Of a DNA stretch of 64,000 nt, positions 63,347 to 64,000 are shown piece by piece. This DNA is from BOG-908 sp963751795 (GTDB lineage: Bacteria > Pseudomonadota > Alphaproteobacteria > Acetobacterales > Acetobacteraceae): assembly GCA_963751795.1 (NCBI GenBank), contig CAVVVI010000003.1:186001-250000 (forward strand). The letters run 5' to 3'. A program made the position numbers and the translations under genes. Below the pieces are notes generated by a model. The model saw only the letters and a list, made by a program, of their open reading frames with translations, searched no databases and had not been told where the DNA came from. Position 1 is the first letter of the stretch. Each line of letters begins with the position of its first letter.

Positions 63347-63384
63347 AGTTACGTATTTGCAAAGTGCATAATCCCCTTACTTTA
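63347..63384. repeat. Right terminal inverted repeat and target duplication of transposon
   Basis: The right end reads ...TTTGCAAAGTGCATAATCCCC followed by TTACTTTA. The terminus is the inverted match of the left end, and the duplication is perfect. It lies 16 bp inside the gap before the RNase D stop. Confidence 0.9.
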
Positions 63385-63392
63385 GCCTTCCC

Positions 63393-64000
63393 TCAAGACC
63401 GGATCAGCTTGATCCGCTTCCCCGCAACCCCCAACGCAATCCGCCCCTGTTTCAGCGCCAGTGCGTCCTCGCCGAACACCCCCAGTCGCCAGCCGTGCAG
63501 CGCCGGCACGTCCGGCTCCTCCTCGCTCGCCAGCCGGTCGATGTCGTCCGACGAGGCCAGCAGCCGGGGCGCCACGTCGTGGCTTTCCGCCTTTTCGGCC
63601 AGCAGGACCTTCAGCAGCGCCACCAGCGCCGGCGAGGGGCGGGCGCCTTCGCGGGCGGCTTTGGCCTCGGGCAGCGCCTCCTCGGGCAAAGCGGCGCTTT
63701 CGGCCAGGGCAGCCAGCAGGGATTGGCCGGTCGCACCCTCGGCGAAGCCGCGCGTGATGCCGCGGATGCGTCCCAGCGCGTCGGCGTGGGTTGGCATGGT
63801 GGCGGCGATTTCCAGCAAGCTTTCGTCGCGCACCAGGCGTTGGCGGGGAATGTTGATCCGCTGCGCCTCGCGCTCCCGCCAGGCTGCGGCGGCGCGCAGG
63901 GCGCCCAGCATGCGGCGGTTGCTGGTGCGCGGGCGCAGGCGCTCCCACATCGTGTCTGGGTCCGGCCGGTAGGTTGCGGGTTCGGCCAGCACGGCCAATT
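63393..64000 (-). CDS. rnd: Ribonuclease D, C-terminal part (gene runs off window)
   Basis: The visible ~202 residues are the C-terminal helical part of RNase D, an exonuclease that trims tRNA 3' ends. The HRDC domain is recognisable: RMLGALRAAAAWREREAQRINIPRQRLVRDESLLEIA. The catalytic DEDD half lies beyond base 64000. The stop is at 63393, so the transposon ends 16 bp downstream of the gene and did not damage it. Confidence 0.85.
   Translation of the reverse strand, partial: LAVLAEPATYRPDPDTMWERLRPRTSNRRMLGALRAAAAWREREAQRINIPRQRLVRDESLLEIAATMPTHADALGRIRGITRGFAEGATGQSLLAALAESAALPEEALPEAKAAREGARPSPALVALLKVLLAEKAESHDVAPRLLASSDDIDRLASEEEPDVPALHGWRLGVFGEDALALKQGRIALGVAGKRIKLIRS

Larger units (their letters stand above)
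60415..63376 (+). mobile_element. IS1595-type transposon with cargo genes, 2962 bp
   Basis: An apparently complete element: inverted ends GGGGATTATG.../...CATAATCCCC, a perfect 8-bp target duplication TTACTTTA (60407-60414 and 63377-63384), an IS1595-family transposase, and four passenger genes (273-aa protein, PIN-domain protein, 57-aa protein, lipoprotein). An 8-bp duplication is normal for the IS1595 family, some groups of which carry passenger genes. Internal GC content is lower than the flanks. The intact frames and duplication suggest recent insertion. Confidence 0.9.

Overview
The window is chromosomal DNA from a GC-rich alphaproteobacterium, most likely a member of the Acetobacteraceae or another Rhodospirillales lineage (inference). 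Supporting pointers are the ileS-lspA-DUF3035 order, an Hsp20 gene followed by DUF1150, a DUF1674/SDHAF4 gene, an NdvA-type glucan exporter, an intracellular PHB depolymerase and an HWE-type histidine kinase. Most genes have a strong G/C third-position bias. The exceptions (about 8.8-11.0 kb, 28.6-29.9 kb and 60.4-63.4 kb) look acquired.

Layout. 0-14 kb: a repeat-protein tail, beta carbonic anhydrase, lipoprotein plus Hsp33, an OmpA-like protein cut by an in-frame UGA, a Uma2 nuclease, an alpha/beta hydrolase, an NdvA-like ABC exporter, pyridoxal kinase, two poorly characterised genes, and katG with an OxyR-like site upstream. 14-18.6 kb: a complete selenocysteine cluster, selD facing selA-selB-selC(tRNA-Sec). 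18.6-28.5 kb: methyltransferase and glycosyltransferase, glyQ without an adjacent glyS, a transglutaminase-like protein, a periplasmic binding protein next to a GGDEF/EAL protein, and xseA. 28.6-33.7 kb: a low-GC GT14 glycosyltransferase, then a TetR regulator diverging across a perfect palindrome from an SDR and a coniferyl-aldehyde-dehydrogenase-like gene, then an internally deleted SDR. 33.8-46.7 kb: TonB-like protein, LprI-like lipoprotein, GPH symporter, FkbO/Hyg5/XanB2-type chorismatase, SDHAF4, an SDR with a possible ATT start, a PAS/HWE kinase, PhaZ, GST, a TusA-like protein, a frameshifted HDAC-family gene, and Hsp20 with a ROSE-like leader. 46.8-60.2 kb: a GtrA-fused glycosyltransferase, an acyl-CoA dehydrogenase/SDR/TetR/P450 catabolic cluster, the ileS-lspA-ribF block and an enoate hydratase. 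60.4-63.4 kb: an intact IS1595-type transposon with cargo. The window ends in an RNase D gene.

The main discovery is the transposon at 60415-63376. It has matching inverted termini, a perfect 8-bp target duplication (TTACTTTA), an IS1595-family transposase, and four passenger genes including a PIN-domain ribonuclease-like protein in an overlapping operon. A second structural theme is a dispersed family of AT-rich paired hairpins lying between genes at seven places; the transposon has landed at the edge of the largest copy. Several genes carry a single-base frameshift, a nonsense codon or an internal deletion. These could be real decay or sequence errors, and they are reported as separate findings.
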